Assembly (NCBI RefSeq): GCF_000496755.2
Contig: NZ_AYKS02000047.1
Coordinates: forward strand, 62,001-126,000
Direction: 5' to 3'
DNA length: 64,000 nt
Origin: Serratia sp. DD3
GTDB lineage: Bacteria > Pseudomonadota > Gammaproteobacteria > Enterobacterales > Enterobacteriaceae
Part shown: positions 1 through 7,699 of the stretch, piece by piece
Numbering within the stretch: position 1 is the first letter of the stretch
How the letters are laid out: each line of letters opens with the position of its first letter
Translations under genes and position numbers: made by a program
The notes under the pieces: generated by a model
Seen by the model: only the letters and a program-made list of their open reading frames with translations
Database searches by the model: none
Told to the model about the DNA's origin: nothing

Positions 1-510
1 CGCCCTGAGACCAATCTCGATGATCTGAACGAGATGAGCAAAGCGGTGGCTATTGCCGAGTCTATCGGTATTAAAGTTGAGAAAAGCTGGGGCTTGGGCC
101 GTGTGGTAACCGAGATTTTTGAAGAGACCGCAGAAAGTCACCTGATCCAGCCGACCTTTATTACCGAGTATCCAGCGGAGGTTTCTCCACTGGCACGCCG
201 TAACGACGAGAACCCGGAAATTACTGATCGTTTCGAGTTCTTTATCGGTGGCCGTGAAATTGGTAATGGTTTCTCGGAATTGAATGATGCGGAAGATCAG
301 GCGCAACGTTTTGCTGACCAGGTTACTGCCAAAGATGCTGGTGATGACGAAGCGATGTTCTACGACGAAGATTATGTTACCGCGCTGGAACATGGTTTGC
401 CGCCAACGGCAGGTTTGGGGATTGGTATTGACCGCATGGTAATGTTGCTGACCAACAGCCACACCATCCGCGATGTGATCCTGTTCCCGGCGATGCGCCC
501 GAGCAAGTAA
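1..510 (+). CDS. lysS: Lysyl-tRNA synthetase, C-terminal part (5' end outside window)
   Basis: The frame is open from base 1 and ends at TAA 508-510, giving about 169 residues of the catalytic C-terminus of a class II lysyl-tRNA synthetase. The enzyme charges tRNA-Lys with lysine using ATP in the cytoplasm. The class II motif 3 is visible near the end ([13 protein letters not shown]), as is the ending RPSK typical of enteric LysS. The upstream half, including motifs 1 and 2 and the OB-fold anticodon-binding domain, lies outside the window. In enterics the gene usually follows prfB. A rho-independent terminator follows about 54 bases after the stop. The assignment is secure. Confidence 0.97.
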   Translation, partial: RPETNLDDLNEMSKAVAIAESIGIKVEKSWGLGRVVTEIFEETAESHLIQPTFITEYPAEVSPLARRNDENPEITDRFEFFIGGREIGNGFSELNDAEDQAQRFADQVTAKDAGDDEAMFYDEDYVTALEHGLPPTAGLGIGIDRMVMLLTNSHTIRDVILFPAMRPSK

Positions 511-563
511 CACTAAGCACGGCATTCTGACTTTTCAAGCGATGGTCAGCATAAGTGCAATCT

Positions 564-597
564 AAACCGGTGCCAGTAATGGTGCCGGTTTTTATTT
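564..597 (+). terminator. Rho-independent terminator of lysS
   Basis: An AAACCGG...CCGGTTT stem, extended inward by GC and GU pairs around a short loop, is followed by a T-rich run (TTTTTATTT). It sits directly downstream of lysS. Confidence 0.85.
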
Positions 598-707
598 ACG
601 CAGACAGCCAAAATAGTGATAACTAACCGCCTAAAATATCGGCAGTTATCTACTTTCTTCGCTTGCTCGATGCGTATAACCAGTTATAATGCCAGTCGCA
701 CACCAAA

Positions 708-781
708 GCGGGTGTAGTTCAATGGTAGAACGAGAGCTTCCCAAGCTCTATACGAGGGTTCGATTCCCTTCACCCGCTCCA
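708..781 (+). tRNA. glyU: tRNA-Gly, anticodon CCC
   Basis: A 74-nt cloverleaf. The acceptor arm GCGGGTG pairs with CACCCGC, the discriminator is T, and CCA is encoded. The D-arm carries the AATGGTAGAAC core. The anticodon stem AGAGC/GCTCT closes the loop TTCCCAA with anticodon CCC, which reads the glycine codon GGG. The T-arm has GGGTTCGATTCCC. In E. coli the CCC-reading glycine tRNA is glyU. The 3' ends of tRNA genes are common integration sites, and accessory-type genes begin immediately downstream, though no second copy of the tRNA 3' end was recognised. Confidence 0.97.
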
Positions 782-790
782 AGATTTCAG

Positions 791-819
791 ACCCTCGCTT
801 CGGCGCGGGTTTTTGTTTT
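791..819 (+). terminator. Terminator of the tRNA-Gly transcript
   Basis: The stem ACCCTCGC/GCGCGGGT (one mismatch) with a stable TTCG tetraloop is followed by TTTTTGTTTT, ten bases after the tRNA end. Confidence 0.88.
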
Positions 820-1068
820 CTAGTTCAGTAACTTATTGGTTTAGTGATGTTTCCAATCGATAACCCAACCTGTGGCTGTAGTAGCAGGTAGTACAGATTG
901 GTAGTACATTATGTCAACACCAGAGCCTAATGTTTTTTTACTTACACATCTGTCTAACAAAAAAATGGTCTGTTGGACGAACTGTAGCCCACACGAAAAA
1001 CAATTCGACCAATAACTGCGGGCAGAATAACTGACAGGTTGCTCACACAAGATTAGCTCACGGCGTAC
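820..1068. other. Unassigned stretch between tRNA-Gly and methyltransferase
   Basis: No gene is recognised here. A 69-codon minus-strand frame (841-1050) has no clear ribosome binding site and no motif known to me. The base composition is AT-rich, like the accessory genes that follow, so this probably belongs to the island rather than to the tRNA flank. Confidence 0.4.
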
Positions 1069-1749
1069 TTACTTTTTATCCAGTCTTTTTTGGAAGTATT
1101 CATGTGCTGATGGTGACGTATCTGTACCTGCATAAGATCTCCCTAACTCTGAAGCTGCAAGCAAAGTGGATCCAGAACCAAAGAATGGGTCGCAAACCAA
1201 TTCATTTGGTAAAGAACTTTGCTCAATCAGTATTTTGATTAAATTCACTGGTTTTTCAGTTGGATATCCTTTAACTACTCGTTTTGATTCAAGAATGTCA
1301 GATATGCCCAGATTATTTAGCTTCCTCTTTCCTTTCTCGAAGAAGAGGATAAACTCATACTTGGCCCGATAGTGGTAACCCATCCCGATAGCCATTTTAT
1401 TCCAAATAATTGGCTTCCAAAATTTAAATCCAACTTTTTCAGCGATAGGTTTAAGATAGAACATCGTTTCTTGATCACAAAAAATATATAGATGTCGGTT
1501 AGGCTTGAGAACTCGATACATCTCAATCAGTAACTCGTTAAAACGACTATTAGGAAAAATATCAAACCATTGATTACTGGAACCCTTGCTAACTTTTAAT
1601 CGTGTCGTCGTCCCGATTTTTCTATGCTTTTCCAATGACTCGTATGGCGGGGCTGTTACGAAAAGATCAACACTCCCTGCTGGGAGTGTTTTTAACCATT
1701 CAACTGCATCTAACCGTTCTAAAATCATCAAATTTTCACTGTGTTGCAT
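1069..1749 (-). CDS. Site-specific DNA methyltransferase (beta-class N4/N6), altered motif IV
   Basis: A 226-residue protein of the N4-cytosine/N6-adenine methyltransferase family, which moves a methyl group from S-adenosylmethionine to the exocyclic amine of a DNA base. Motif order is beta class: catalytic motif IV near residues 32-36, and the AdoMet-binding motif I (DPFFGSGST) near residue 187. Motif IV reads TAPPY, where the family normally has D, N or S before PPY. The codon is GCC, one base away from GAC, so the enzyme may be inactive. The start overlaps the end of the zinc-ribbon gene upstream by 22 bases, suggesting coupled translation. No intact cognate restriction gene is present; a broken Shedu-type nuclease lies divergently upstream. 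Family certain; activity doubtful. Confidence 0.85.
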   Translation of the reverse strand: MQHSENLMILERLDAVEWLKTLPAGSVDLFVTAPPYESLEKHRKIGTTTRLKVSKGSSNQWFDIFPNSRFNELLIEMYRVLKPNRHLYIFCDQETMFYLKPIAEKVGFKFWKPIIWNKMAIGMGYHYRAKYEFILFFEKGKRKLNNLGISDILESKRVVKGYPTEKPVNLIKILIEQSSLPNELVCDPFFGSGSTLLAASELGRSYAGTDTSPSAHEYFQKRLDKK

Positions 1750-2003
1750 AATCTCTGTTGTGTGAGATCAACCAGTGACAATTCTCCTTTATCAAGACCT
1801 CTACAGTCAACACAATAACTTTGAGCACCATCAGGATTTGTAGGCGATTTACGGGCATCTGTAGTCCCAAAATCCTCTGGGTAATGCCTAAAAACATGTA
1901 GAACTCCATGGGTAGTTGAACATAAAGGGCAGCTCTTATATTTGCCATCTTCGGTCCAAATCCCTCTGTTCAAAGCTTTTCCACAACAACTACATACTGT
2001 CAT
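1728..2003 (-). CDS. Small zinc-ribbon protein paired with the methyltransferase
   Basis: A 91-residue protein that starts MTVCSCC. The ATG at 2001-2003 is preferred over an upstream start because AGGGAG lies about 8 bases before it. Two cysteine pairs, CSCCGK near residue 4 and CPLC near residue 25, suggest a zinc ribbon, and a further CVDC pair lies near residue 62. It overlaps the methyltransferase start by 22 bases, so the two are probably one operon. Function is unknown to me; a DNA- or protein-binding accessory of the modification gene is inference. Conserved cysteines argue that it is a real gene. Confidence 0.65.
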   Translation of the reverse strand: MTVCSCCGKALNRGIWTEDGKYKSCPLCSTTHGVLHVFRHYPEDFGTTDARKSPTNPDGAQSYCVDCRGLDKGELSLVDLTQQRLCNTVKI

Positions 2004-2154
2004 GTGTATCTCCCTTGAATATATAAATTTGGTAAACACGATATCAATCATGCCAATAACACGATCTATGATTAATGTGCATAGATTTTGTTCAAAAAGT
2101 CAACTCACTAAAGTTTCAAGCTTGAATTGGATCAATTTCTGGGATGTAAGCTGA

Positions 2155-2676
2155 AATATTTGGTCGGAGGATGAATGGCAGCAGCTTATGTTGTCCTTTC
2201 TACTTCTTCTGTTCCCGAAGTATATTAAGGTACTCGAGAATAATACTATTCACGACTATTATAGCGACCCCACTAAGAAGACAGATCGTTACATCGACAT
2301 TGGCTTGATTGATACAAATGGTAATCTTGACGTTATCGAGGCAATCGTATTCCGACTTCCGACTTCCGAGCTGAGCGGTAGTATCATGCAGGCCGAAAAA
2401 TATCTCTTTCATCTGTCAAAATGGGGAGTCAAAGGTGAAAAAAAACTCACTACAAAGTATGCTAATGATCTGCCGCCTGGCATGAAGATCCGAATCTCCA
2501 ACCCTAAAGCGATTATTATCGTAGGACGCGATCAGATCGGCGGAGCTAACATGACAGATAGTCAACTACTGGACTTCGAAATAATTAAGCGAAAGTACGC
2601 AAACATGATGGATATCATCACATACGATGACCTGTTGCGAAGATTAAATAACACTATCATCGCTCTTGGAAGTTGA
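2155..2676 (+). pseudogene. Truncated Shedu-type (SduA, DUF4263) nuclease, C-terminal domain remnant
   Basis: The frame is open from just after a TGA at 2152-2154 and homology-like sequence begins without a start codon (WSEDEWQQLML), so the N-terminal half is missing. The remainder resembles the C-terminal nuclease domain of Shedu anti-phage proteins: KTDRYIDIGLID, then VIE, ELSGSIMQAEKY, PKAIIIVGRD and ITYDDLLRRL, in that order. These proteins are PD-(D/E)XK-type nucleases. The expected E-x-K step is disrupted. After VIE the sequence reads AIVFRLPTS and runs straight into ELSG, so the lysine and roughly 15-20 residues seen in relatives as I recall them are gone; a short CGACTTC direct repeat marks the spot. 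It is divergent from the methyltransferase pair. Assignment is from memory of the family. Confidence 0.62.
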
Positions 2677-2745
2677 GGGATTAGTCTTGTTGGGGGGAAG
2701 GGGACAGTAAACATTTGGCACTGTCTACCTTAATAAAAAGTGATC

Positions 2746-2972
2746 TTGTCCATAATTCTGTGTAATTGCCAACGCATTAAAGGTGATCACTCAGGCGGCC
2801 ACCGTACTCGATAATCAAACGACTCATGACCAATCGTCAGTTCTGGATCGGCATATTCCATTTTTTCGACGCCGCCTGGATTGCCAGATAAATAACTTTT
2901 CGCACTGAGTTGCCTGTCGGGAACACTTTACGTTTCTTAATCGCCTGCCGGATAACATTGTCCCGTTCCTCC
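2746..2972 (-). mobile_element. 3' remnant of an IS256-family insertion sequence (transposase tail and end)
   Basis: On the minus strand the frame gives NVIRQAIKKRKVFP, then RKVIYLAIQAASKKWNMPIQN, a stop, RLVMSRLIIEYGGRLSDHL and a final TAA at 2778-2780. This is the C-terminus of a mutator/IS256-type transposase. The usual PIQNW has become PIQN-stop (TGG to TGA), so even this tail is broken. Between the final stop and 2746 lies GGCAATTACACAGAATTATG (read on the minus strand), which looks like the terminal region of such an element. Everything 5' of the NVIR block is lost. Yersinia carries IS256-family elements such as IS285; which one this was cannot be told here. Confidence 0.75.
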
Positions 2973-3073
2973 ACTATTAGAACTTCCTCGCTCTCGTGTA
3001 TGTGGAAGTGCAGAAGCTCTGCGCTCAACCTAAAGTAGTATATGAGTCGAATTCAGCAGGCTGTAACAGTAAT

Positions 3074-4150
3074 CTAATCCACCATGTCCTTTCTTGCCAT
3101 TTCGAAGTCATTCAGCAAATCCATACGTTCAGCCATTTTGGTAAATAACTGTTTTTTATCGAAGGGAACGGTGCCTACTCGAACCTTGAATGCCATGGTT
3201 TTTGGGGTAGCTTCAGGCCAACTCTTGTCAATATCTTTGCTGAGGGCTTTAATTGCCTCATCGCGCAGCGTGTCATTGGATAAATTACATGCATAAGTTT
3301 GCACGAAGGCTTCATCTGCCGATAGGTACAGAACAACATCTGAGCCAGATGTTGTCCAAGCGGATAAGGCAAAGCGCAGAGCAGGGAACCCATACCAGTG
3401 ATTGAGGCTGATGATGACTTGCTGGCAAAAACGCTCTTCCAGATCGCGTTGATACTCCATCTGTAGTGCATTGATTACGCTGTTTTTAGTGCGTAATATC
3501 TCATTGATTTGCTGCAAATTGTCCAACACAAACGCCTCGGTTTGTGCGGGTAGGTCATTCTTGTTGGTCACTAATGACTCCAGATGTAGAACAAATTCAC
3601 GTAACAGGACCATCCACTTGTTGAGTGGATCACGGACAAATGCCAACCCGAGGCGCTGAGAAATTTCATCCAGTAATTTGCTATAAGCGATCCCCTGCCA
3701 TCCTTCAGGATCGGTACCTTCTGGGGACAGTACAACGTAGTATGGTCGCCTGTTTTTATAAATTTCTTTGTCTTTTATATGGCCAACATAACTGTCAAAA
3801 GGGTTGGCTTGTTGGTGCCAAATCTTGTTTTCTAGCACCATTACCCAGGTATCGGATTCGAGCAATATGTCGATCCGCTTACCGTTGTCAGTGGTGACTT
3901 CCCGACCTGGCGTGGTGATAAGGGAAGGCTCTAAGCCTGACTCTACCTGCAAACAGCTTAGCAGTGCCTCAAGAACAAGGGAGCCAAGATTGTGCCCTGC
4001 ATCAGGATCAAGAAAAAAGGCCAGCAGATCGCTGGTGGGGTTTTCGTAGTGGCCTCGGGCACCGATAGAGAAAAGATTCAGTTCACGCTTTTCTATCGCA
4101 GGTAACGCTTTAATCTGTGCAAGTAATGATTTGATTGCTTCCAATTCCAT
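3074..4150 (-). CDS. PD-(D/E)XK nuclease superfamily protein (PDDEXK_4-like)
   Basis: A 358-residue soluble protein. The nuclease signature lies early: R92-I-D94 in KRIDILLES, then VLENK at residues 105-109, giving the D...E-x-K arrangement of the superfamily. The pattern GRGHYENPTSDLLAFFLDP-like at residues 31-50 and the ENK(I) core match the PDDEXK_4 group of predicted nucleases. The C-terminal 150 residues carry no motif known to me. It stands alone between an insertion-sequence remnant and the T6SS genes. A role in defence against foreign DNA is a common guess for such stand-alone nucleases, and the context beside a methyltransferase and a Shedu remnant agrees with it, but nothing here proves it. 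Confidence 0.72.
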   Translation of the reverse strand: MELEAIKSLLAQIKALPAIEKRELNLFSIGARGHYENPTSDLLAFFLDPDAGHNLGSLVLEALLSCLQVESGLEPSLITTPGREVTTDNGKRIDILLESDTWVMVLENKIWHQQANPFDSYVGHIKDKEIYKNRRPYYVVLSPEGTDPEGWQGIAYSKLLDEISQRLGLAFVRDPLNKWMVLLREFVLHLESLVTNKNDLPAQTEAFVLDNLQQINEILRTKNSVINALQMEYQRDLEERFCQQVIISLNHWYGFPALRFALSAWTTSGSDVVLYLSADEAFVQTYACNLSNDTLRDEAIKALSKDIDKSWPEATPKTMAFKVRVGTVPFDKKQLFTKMAERMDLLNDFEMARKDMVD

Positions 4151-4213
4151 TTATTCCCTACCTTTACAATCTTAAAAATGCCCAGATAAATAGCCGATAA
4201 CTGCCATATATGA

Positions 4214-4726
4214 TTACTTTATCGGTTGCAGCGTTAGCGAATATTTCTTTACTTCAATCACCCGGGCTTTGTCTGGGTCAAGTTCATCGCGCTTGAGTAC
4301 CAGGCGCCAATTGTCTTGCTGGATATCCGGTGTGCGGACGTGGACGACGATGGCGACATATTGGGTGTTTTCATCCATCGGCATGGTGACCGAAGCATTG
4401 CTCCCCGGGCGGATCCAGATATCTTTCTCTGCCAGCAAATCGGCTTTAAGGATATTGCTGGCATGACTTAACAGCGCGGTATAGCCGGCCTGGTCAAAGG
4501 TTTGGCGGTCTTTAAGCTGGTACACCCACAGGTTGGTGGTCAGTGGGGTGCCATCGTCGTCGGGGTTTAACTCGGCGCGCGCGACAAAATCCAGGCTCAA
4601 GGTTTTCACCTGCTTATAGAAGATGGATTTTGTGACGGACTTTGTGCCATCGCTGATGCTTTGTGTCAGGCCACAGCCAGTGAGTAGCAAGGCCAGCAAG
4701 GTGGTATAGATCAGTCTGTTTTTCAT
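4214..4726 (-). CDS. tssJ: T6SS outer-membrane lipoprotein TssJ
   Basis: A lipoprotein of about 170 residues. The chosen start MKNRLIY gives a classical signal peptide with lipobox LLTGC, so the mature protein begins at the cysteine near residue 18. In-frame ATGs 12 and 15 bases upstream (MMNNIMKNR) are equally possible, since no strong ribosome binding site decides. TssJ (SciN/VasD) anchors the TssJLM membrane complex in the outer membrane and binds the periplasmic end of TssM. The beta-sandwich region includes WVYQLKDRQTF, and the ending VKKYSLTLQPIK is typical of the family. It is the last gene of the minus-strand T6SS run, separated from tssG by a dispersed repeat. Confidence 0.9.
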   Translation of the reverse strand: MKNRLIYTTLLALLLTGCGLTQSISDGTKSVTKSIFYKQVKTLSLDFVARAELNPDDDGTPLTTNLWVYQLKDRQTFDQAGYTALLSHASNILKADLLAEKDIWIRPGSNASVTMPMDENTQYVAIVVHVRTPDIQQDNWRLVLKRDELDPDKARVIEVKKYSLTLQPIK

Positions 4727-4759
4727 TATGTTGTTCATCATATTTGTTGTTGATACGCA

Positions 4760-4878
4760 AAATAATTCGATTTGCTTGTAGGCGGCCAGTCCGAGAGTCG
4801 CCAGGAGCATAGATAACTATGTGACTGGTGCGAGTGGACGCAGCCAACACCCAAGCAATTCGAAAGATGAAGAGTATG
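4760..4878. repeat. Dispersed intergenic repeat between tssG and tssJ
   Basis: ATTCGATTTGCTTG at the left is mirrored by CCAAGCAATTCGAA at the right, around a middle containing GACGCAGCCAACACC. The middle and right end match the type of repeat also seen near 34208, 55425 and 59438. It interrupts the otherwise tightly packed T6SS operon. Confidence 0.6.
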
Positions 4879-4886
4879 GGGTCAGT

Positions 4887-5981
4887 TCAGTCATCAACGT
4901 TCACCACATCACGCTGCACCGGGTTTGGGCGTAAGCCTTGATAAAAACCCAGGGGGATGGTGACTTTTCTTTGCTGGTTCAACGTCGTGCGCTCGGGGTT
5001 GTGACCCAGCACGGCGGTGTAACCAGCATAAACGCTCCGTTCTGCCGGTCGGGCACTCAGGCGCGCTGCCGGTAACAGCTTGAGGGGAAGAGTCAGGGTG
5101 ATATACGCATCCAACCGCCAGCCCAGGTAGACCCGCAGCAGGGTCAGCAGGTCGTGGTACAGCGTGTGTTCTGGGGGCAGCCACCCGTGAGCGTCGGCTT
5201 GGTCATCGGTAAACAATTCGATTTTTACCGTGCTGTTGATGTCATAGCCGCTCCCGCCGATCACCGGTCGGTCACCGAGAAGCGCCTGATTGCCAAGGCG
5301 AGCCTCTGGCACCGGAATACGCCGAAGGTAATGCGCGATGACGCGGGCCTGTGTATTGGGGGCCACCATATTCACCAGGGCCTGGATCCCTTCTGCGGTA
5401 CGGGCCGGTTGGCGCATAATCCCCAACAAGGCCAAAAAGCGCGATAGCGGGGTATCAATGTGCTCTTGCGTACCGGGAATACCCAACCCCACCAGACCCA
5501 GCAGGCTCTGGGAGATTTTATCGCGGCCACCGCTTTCAAAGGTGGCCGGATAGCTGTGTTTGCGCCAGATGCGATAAAACTGCGTCAGGATGCGGTGGTT
5601 GAAGATATCGAGAAAATGCTCGACGGCTTCATACCCTTCACGATGCTGGGCGATATCATCGATGTAGTGCGTCGGCAGCGGCGAATCCACACCGTACAAC
5701 CCCATAAAGGTGGTGCGGATGCTGGGGGCTGACGCCGGGTTTTCGTCCGGGTTGATTTCAAGGCCCTTGAACTCGCTGGCCGGGAAGCCCATACCGGCGT
5801 GGGGCCGCAAACGCACCGGATCATTGCGGATAAAACTGGTACTGCCCAGGGGCGGATAGTCCGGGTGTGTCTGTTCCAGCCACTGCAAAAACCGGTAAAA
5901 ACCGGTGTAGGGCAGTCGCTCACTGAACAGGTCATTCAGCCGGGTATACGTGGATTGTGGTTCTCTTTCCATCTGAGGCAT
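4887..5981 (-). CDS. tssG: T6SS baseplate subunit TssG
   Basis: A 364-residue protein of the TssG (ImpH/VasB) family, part of the T6SS wedge: together with TssE, TssF and TssK it forms the baseplate on which the contractile sheath assembles. Family features include an early FYRFLQWLEQTHPDYPP-type segment near residue 30, GLYGVDSPLPTHY near residue 95, and the FLDIFNHRILTQFYRIW helix near residue 145. The start (ATG at 5979-5981) lies inside the 3' end of tssF, a 46-base overlap that implies translational coupling. TssE and TssK, its usual partners, are not in this window. Confidence 0.93.
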   Translation of the reverse strand: MPQMEREPQSTYTRLNDLFSERLPYTGFYRFLQWLEQTHPDYPPLGSTSFIRNDPVRLRPHAGMGFPASEFKGLEINPDENPASAPSIRTTFMGLYGVDSPLPTHYIDDIAQHREGYEAVEHFLDIFNHRILTQFYRIWRKHSYPATFESGGRDKISQSLLGLVGLGIPGTQEHIDTPLSRFLALLGIMRQPARTAEGIQALVNMVAPNTQARVIAHYLRRIPVPEARLGNQALLGDRPVIGGSGYDINSTVKIELFTDDQADAHGWLPPEHTLYHDLLTLLRVYLGWRLDAYITLTLPLKLLPAARLSARPAERSVYAGYTAVLGHNPERTTLNQQRKVTIPLGFYQGLRPNPVQRDVVNVDD

Positions 5982-7699
5982 TGTCCCGAAGGCTGTAGTA
6001 TCAGGGTTAACCGATTGAATAAATGAATGTCGGCATAGAGGGCAAAAAAACGGTTCAGCAAACTGCCAAACAACCAGACATCCCCTTCGCCAGCAAACCC
6101 TTCGGTATCGAGGGTGACTTCAATATCAACACCGCGCTGTAGGCCCCCGTGTTTGAAGTATTGCAAACGGTGGTGTTTGACCTCGGTGATGGCCGCCAGT
6201 CGGCGCGGGTTGTCGGGGTTGTCGGTCCAGTCGTAGAGCGCCAGGGTGTTGCGCAGCACTTCGGCATTGTCCATCATCCATAAAAAGCTGCTGCCAAGTT
6301 GGCTGAGCAGTTTCCAGTGAAAACGATCACGGTTGGGGGGATAGCAGGGCAGTGTCGGGGGGCACAGATTCTGCACCGTAACCGGGATTTGGGTGCTGTT
6401 GACCAGGCCGTCGAGCAGCACGCTTTGCAAGGTTTTACGTGGCAACAGGCCATTGGTGCCCGTCAGGCTCAGTGCCAGCGACTCCTCTGGGCGTTGGCGC
6501 TCCCGTTCAAACTCTTCCCCGCCGAGGATCAGCACGGTTTCATTTCTGCCCGCCGGGCCACGCCGCAGCCGGGTATGGTAGTAACGCGCCGGGCGCTGGT
6601 GACGCAACAAGCCGCCGTGATGTTGAAAATGGCGAAACGGCGTGTACTGAACGGCATCTTCCAGAAAGGAGGTGGCCACTTGCTCGACGGCAAAGACTTC
6701 GGTATGTGGGTCAGGGTCACGCAGCGGTTGCAGCAGATATTCGTTCTGCTGGACGTTGATCTGCAACGGTTTGGCATCCAGGCGAAACAGATTCACCACC
6801 GGGACACAGTGCAATCGCAGGTGCTGCTGGTCAAAACTGAAATCCGCTGGCCAGTGTTGCGTGAGCCGGATCTCCAGCTCAAACCAGGGCAACGCTTCGG
6901 GCCAATTGACCTGCTCCAGCCCTTCGAGCGCGACGAACATAAACTTTTGCCGGAAAGTGAAATATTCCAGCAGATGCTGATAACCCCGGTAGTCACTTTT
7001 TTCCACCGGCCAGAGGTGGGCATCTTCATCAAAACCAGTACCCTGAAACCGACCGTGAAAGGGCTGTCTGTCCATCTCCCCCGGCAGGCGTAACGCCATG
7101 GCCCCGGTGCGGCGGGTCAGGTAGAGGTGCAACAGCGAGGCCAGCGGGGTATCGCCGTTGAGGTAGAGCGGCAGGTGGGCGAGATTGAGCTGTGGCCAGT
7201 TGGCCATGCTGCCACATTCAAACCGTAAACGAATGGTATGGCCACCATCGGGCTCGGTCACCAGGCCCGCACGGCTTAACTGTAACGGGTGGAGCATCAG
7301 GCGTTGGGTGGTGCGATAGCGACAGCGGATACGGTTATCCCCCACCGGGCGGGAAACCACCTCGGTCAGGGGCTCAATCAGCTCACTGATTTTTAACGCC
7401 TGGATATCCGGGGCAATCTCCACCACGGTCATGGACGGTATTGGGCGCAGATAGTGTGGCCACAGCAGGCTAATCAAGCCTTCGGTCAGTTCAGGGAAAT
7501 CATCATCCAGCTTCTCACGCAGTCGCCCCATCAGGAAGGCAAACCCCTGAAACAGGCGCTCGACGGATTCATCGGCTTTACCGGGCGTGGTCAGCTCCAT
7601 CATCGCCGCCTGCTGCGGGTGCAGGCGGGCAAACTCTTGAGCGGCATCACGCAGGTAACGCATTTCAGCATCGAAATAGCGCAGGGTCAGGTCATCCAT
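5936..7699 (-). CDS. tssF: T6SS baseplate subunit TssF
   Basis: A 587-residue TssF (ImpG/VasA) protein, the wedge component of the T6SS baseplate. The N-terminus MDDLTLRYFDAEMRYLRDAAQEFA and the following RLHPQQAAMM and VERLFQGFAFL segments are characteristic. The start codon shares one base with the tssM stop (TAATG), and the 3' end overlaps tssG by 46 bases, so tssM-tssF-tssG are translated as a coupled unit. Length is normal for the family. Confidence 0.95.
   Translation of the reverse strand: MDDLTLRYFDAEMRYLRDAAQEFARLHPQQAAMMELTTPGKADESVERLFQGFAFLMGRLREKLDDDFPELTEGLISLLWPHYLRPIPSMTVVEIAPDIQALKISELIEPLTEVVSRPVGDNRIRCRYRTTQRLMLHPLQLSRAGLVTEPDGGHTIRLRFECGSMANWPQLNLAHLPLYLNGDTPLASLLHLYLTRRTGAMALRLPGEMDRQPFHGRFQGTGFDEDAHLWPVEKSDYRGYQHLLEYFTFRQKFMFVALEGLEQVNWPEALPWFELEIRLTQHWPADFSFDQQHLRLHCVPVVNLFRLDAKPLQINVQQNEYLLQPLRDPDPHTEVFAVEQVATSFLEDAVQYTPFRHFQHHGGLLRHQRPARYYHTRLRRGPAGRNETVLILGGEEFERERQRPEESLALSLTGTNGLLPRKTLQSVLLDGLVNSTQIPVTVQNLCPPTLPCYPPNRDRFHWKLLSQLGSSFLWMMDNAEVLRNTLALYDWTDNPDNPRRLAAITEVKHHRLQYFKHGGLQRGVDIEVTLDTEGFAGEGDVWLFGSLLNRFFALYADIHLFNRLTLILQPSGQCLRWKENHNPRIPG

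Noticed and set aside
841..1050. Small gene of 69 codons after tRNA-Gly
   Set aside because: There is no ribosome binding site, no motif and no similarity known to me; kept only as an unassigned stretch.
1942..2154. Plus-strand frame that ends just before the Shedu remnant
   Set aside because: It lies antisense to the zinc-ribbon gene. The TGA at 2152 separates it from the nuclease frame and I see no family-like sequence in it.
6299..7093. Long plus-strand frame of 264 codons inside tssF
   Set aside because: It runs opposite to tssF, with composition explained by the GC-rich sense gene, and has no motif or ribosome binding site.
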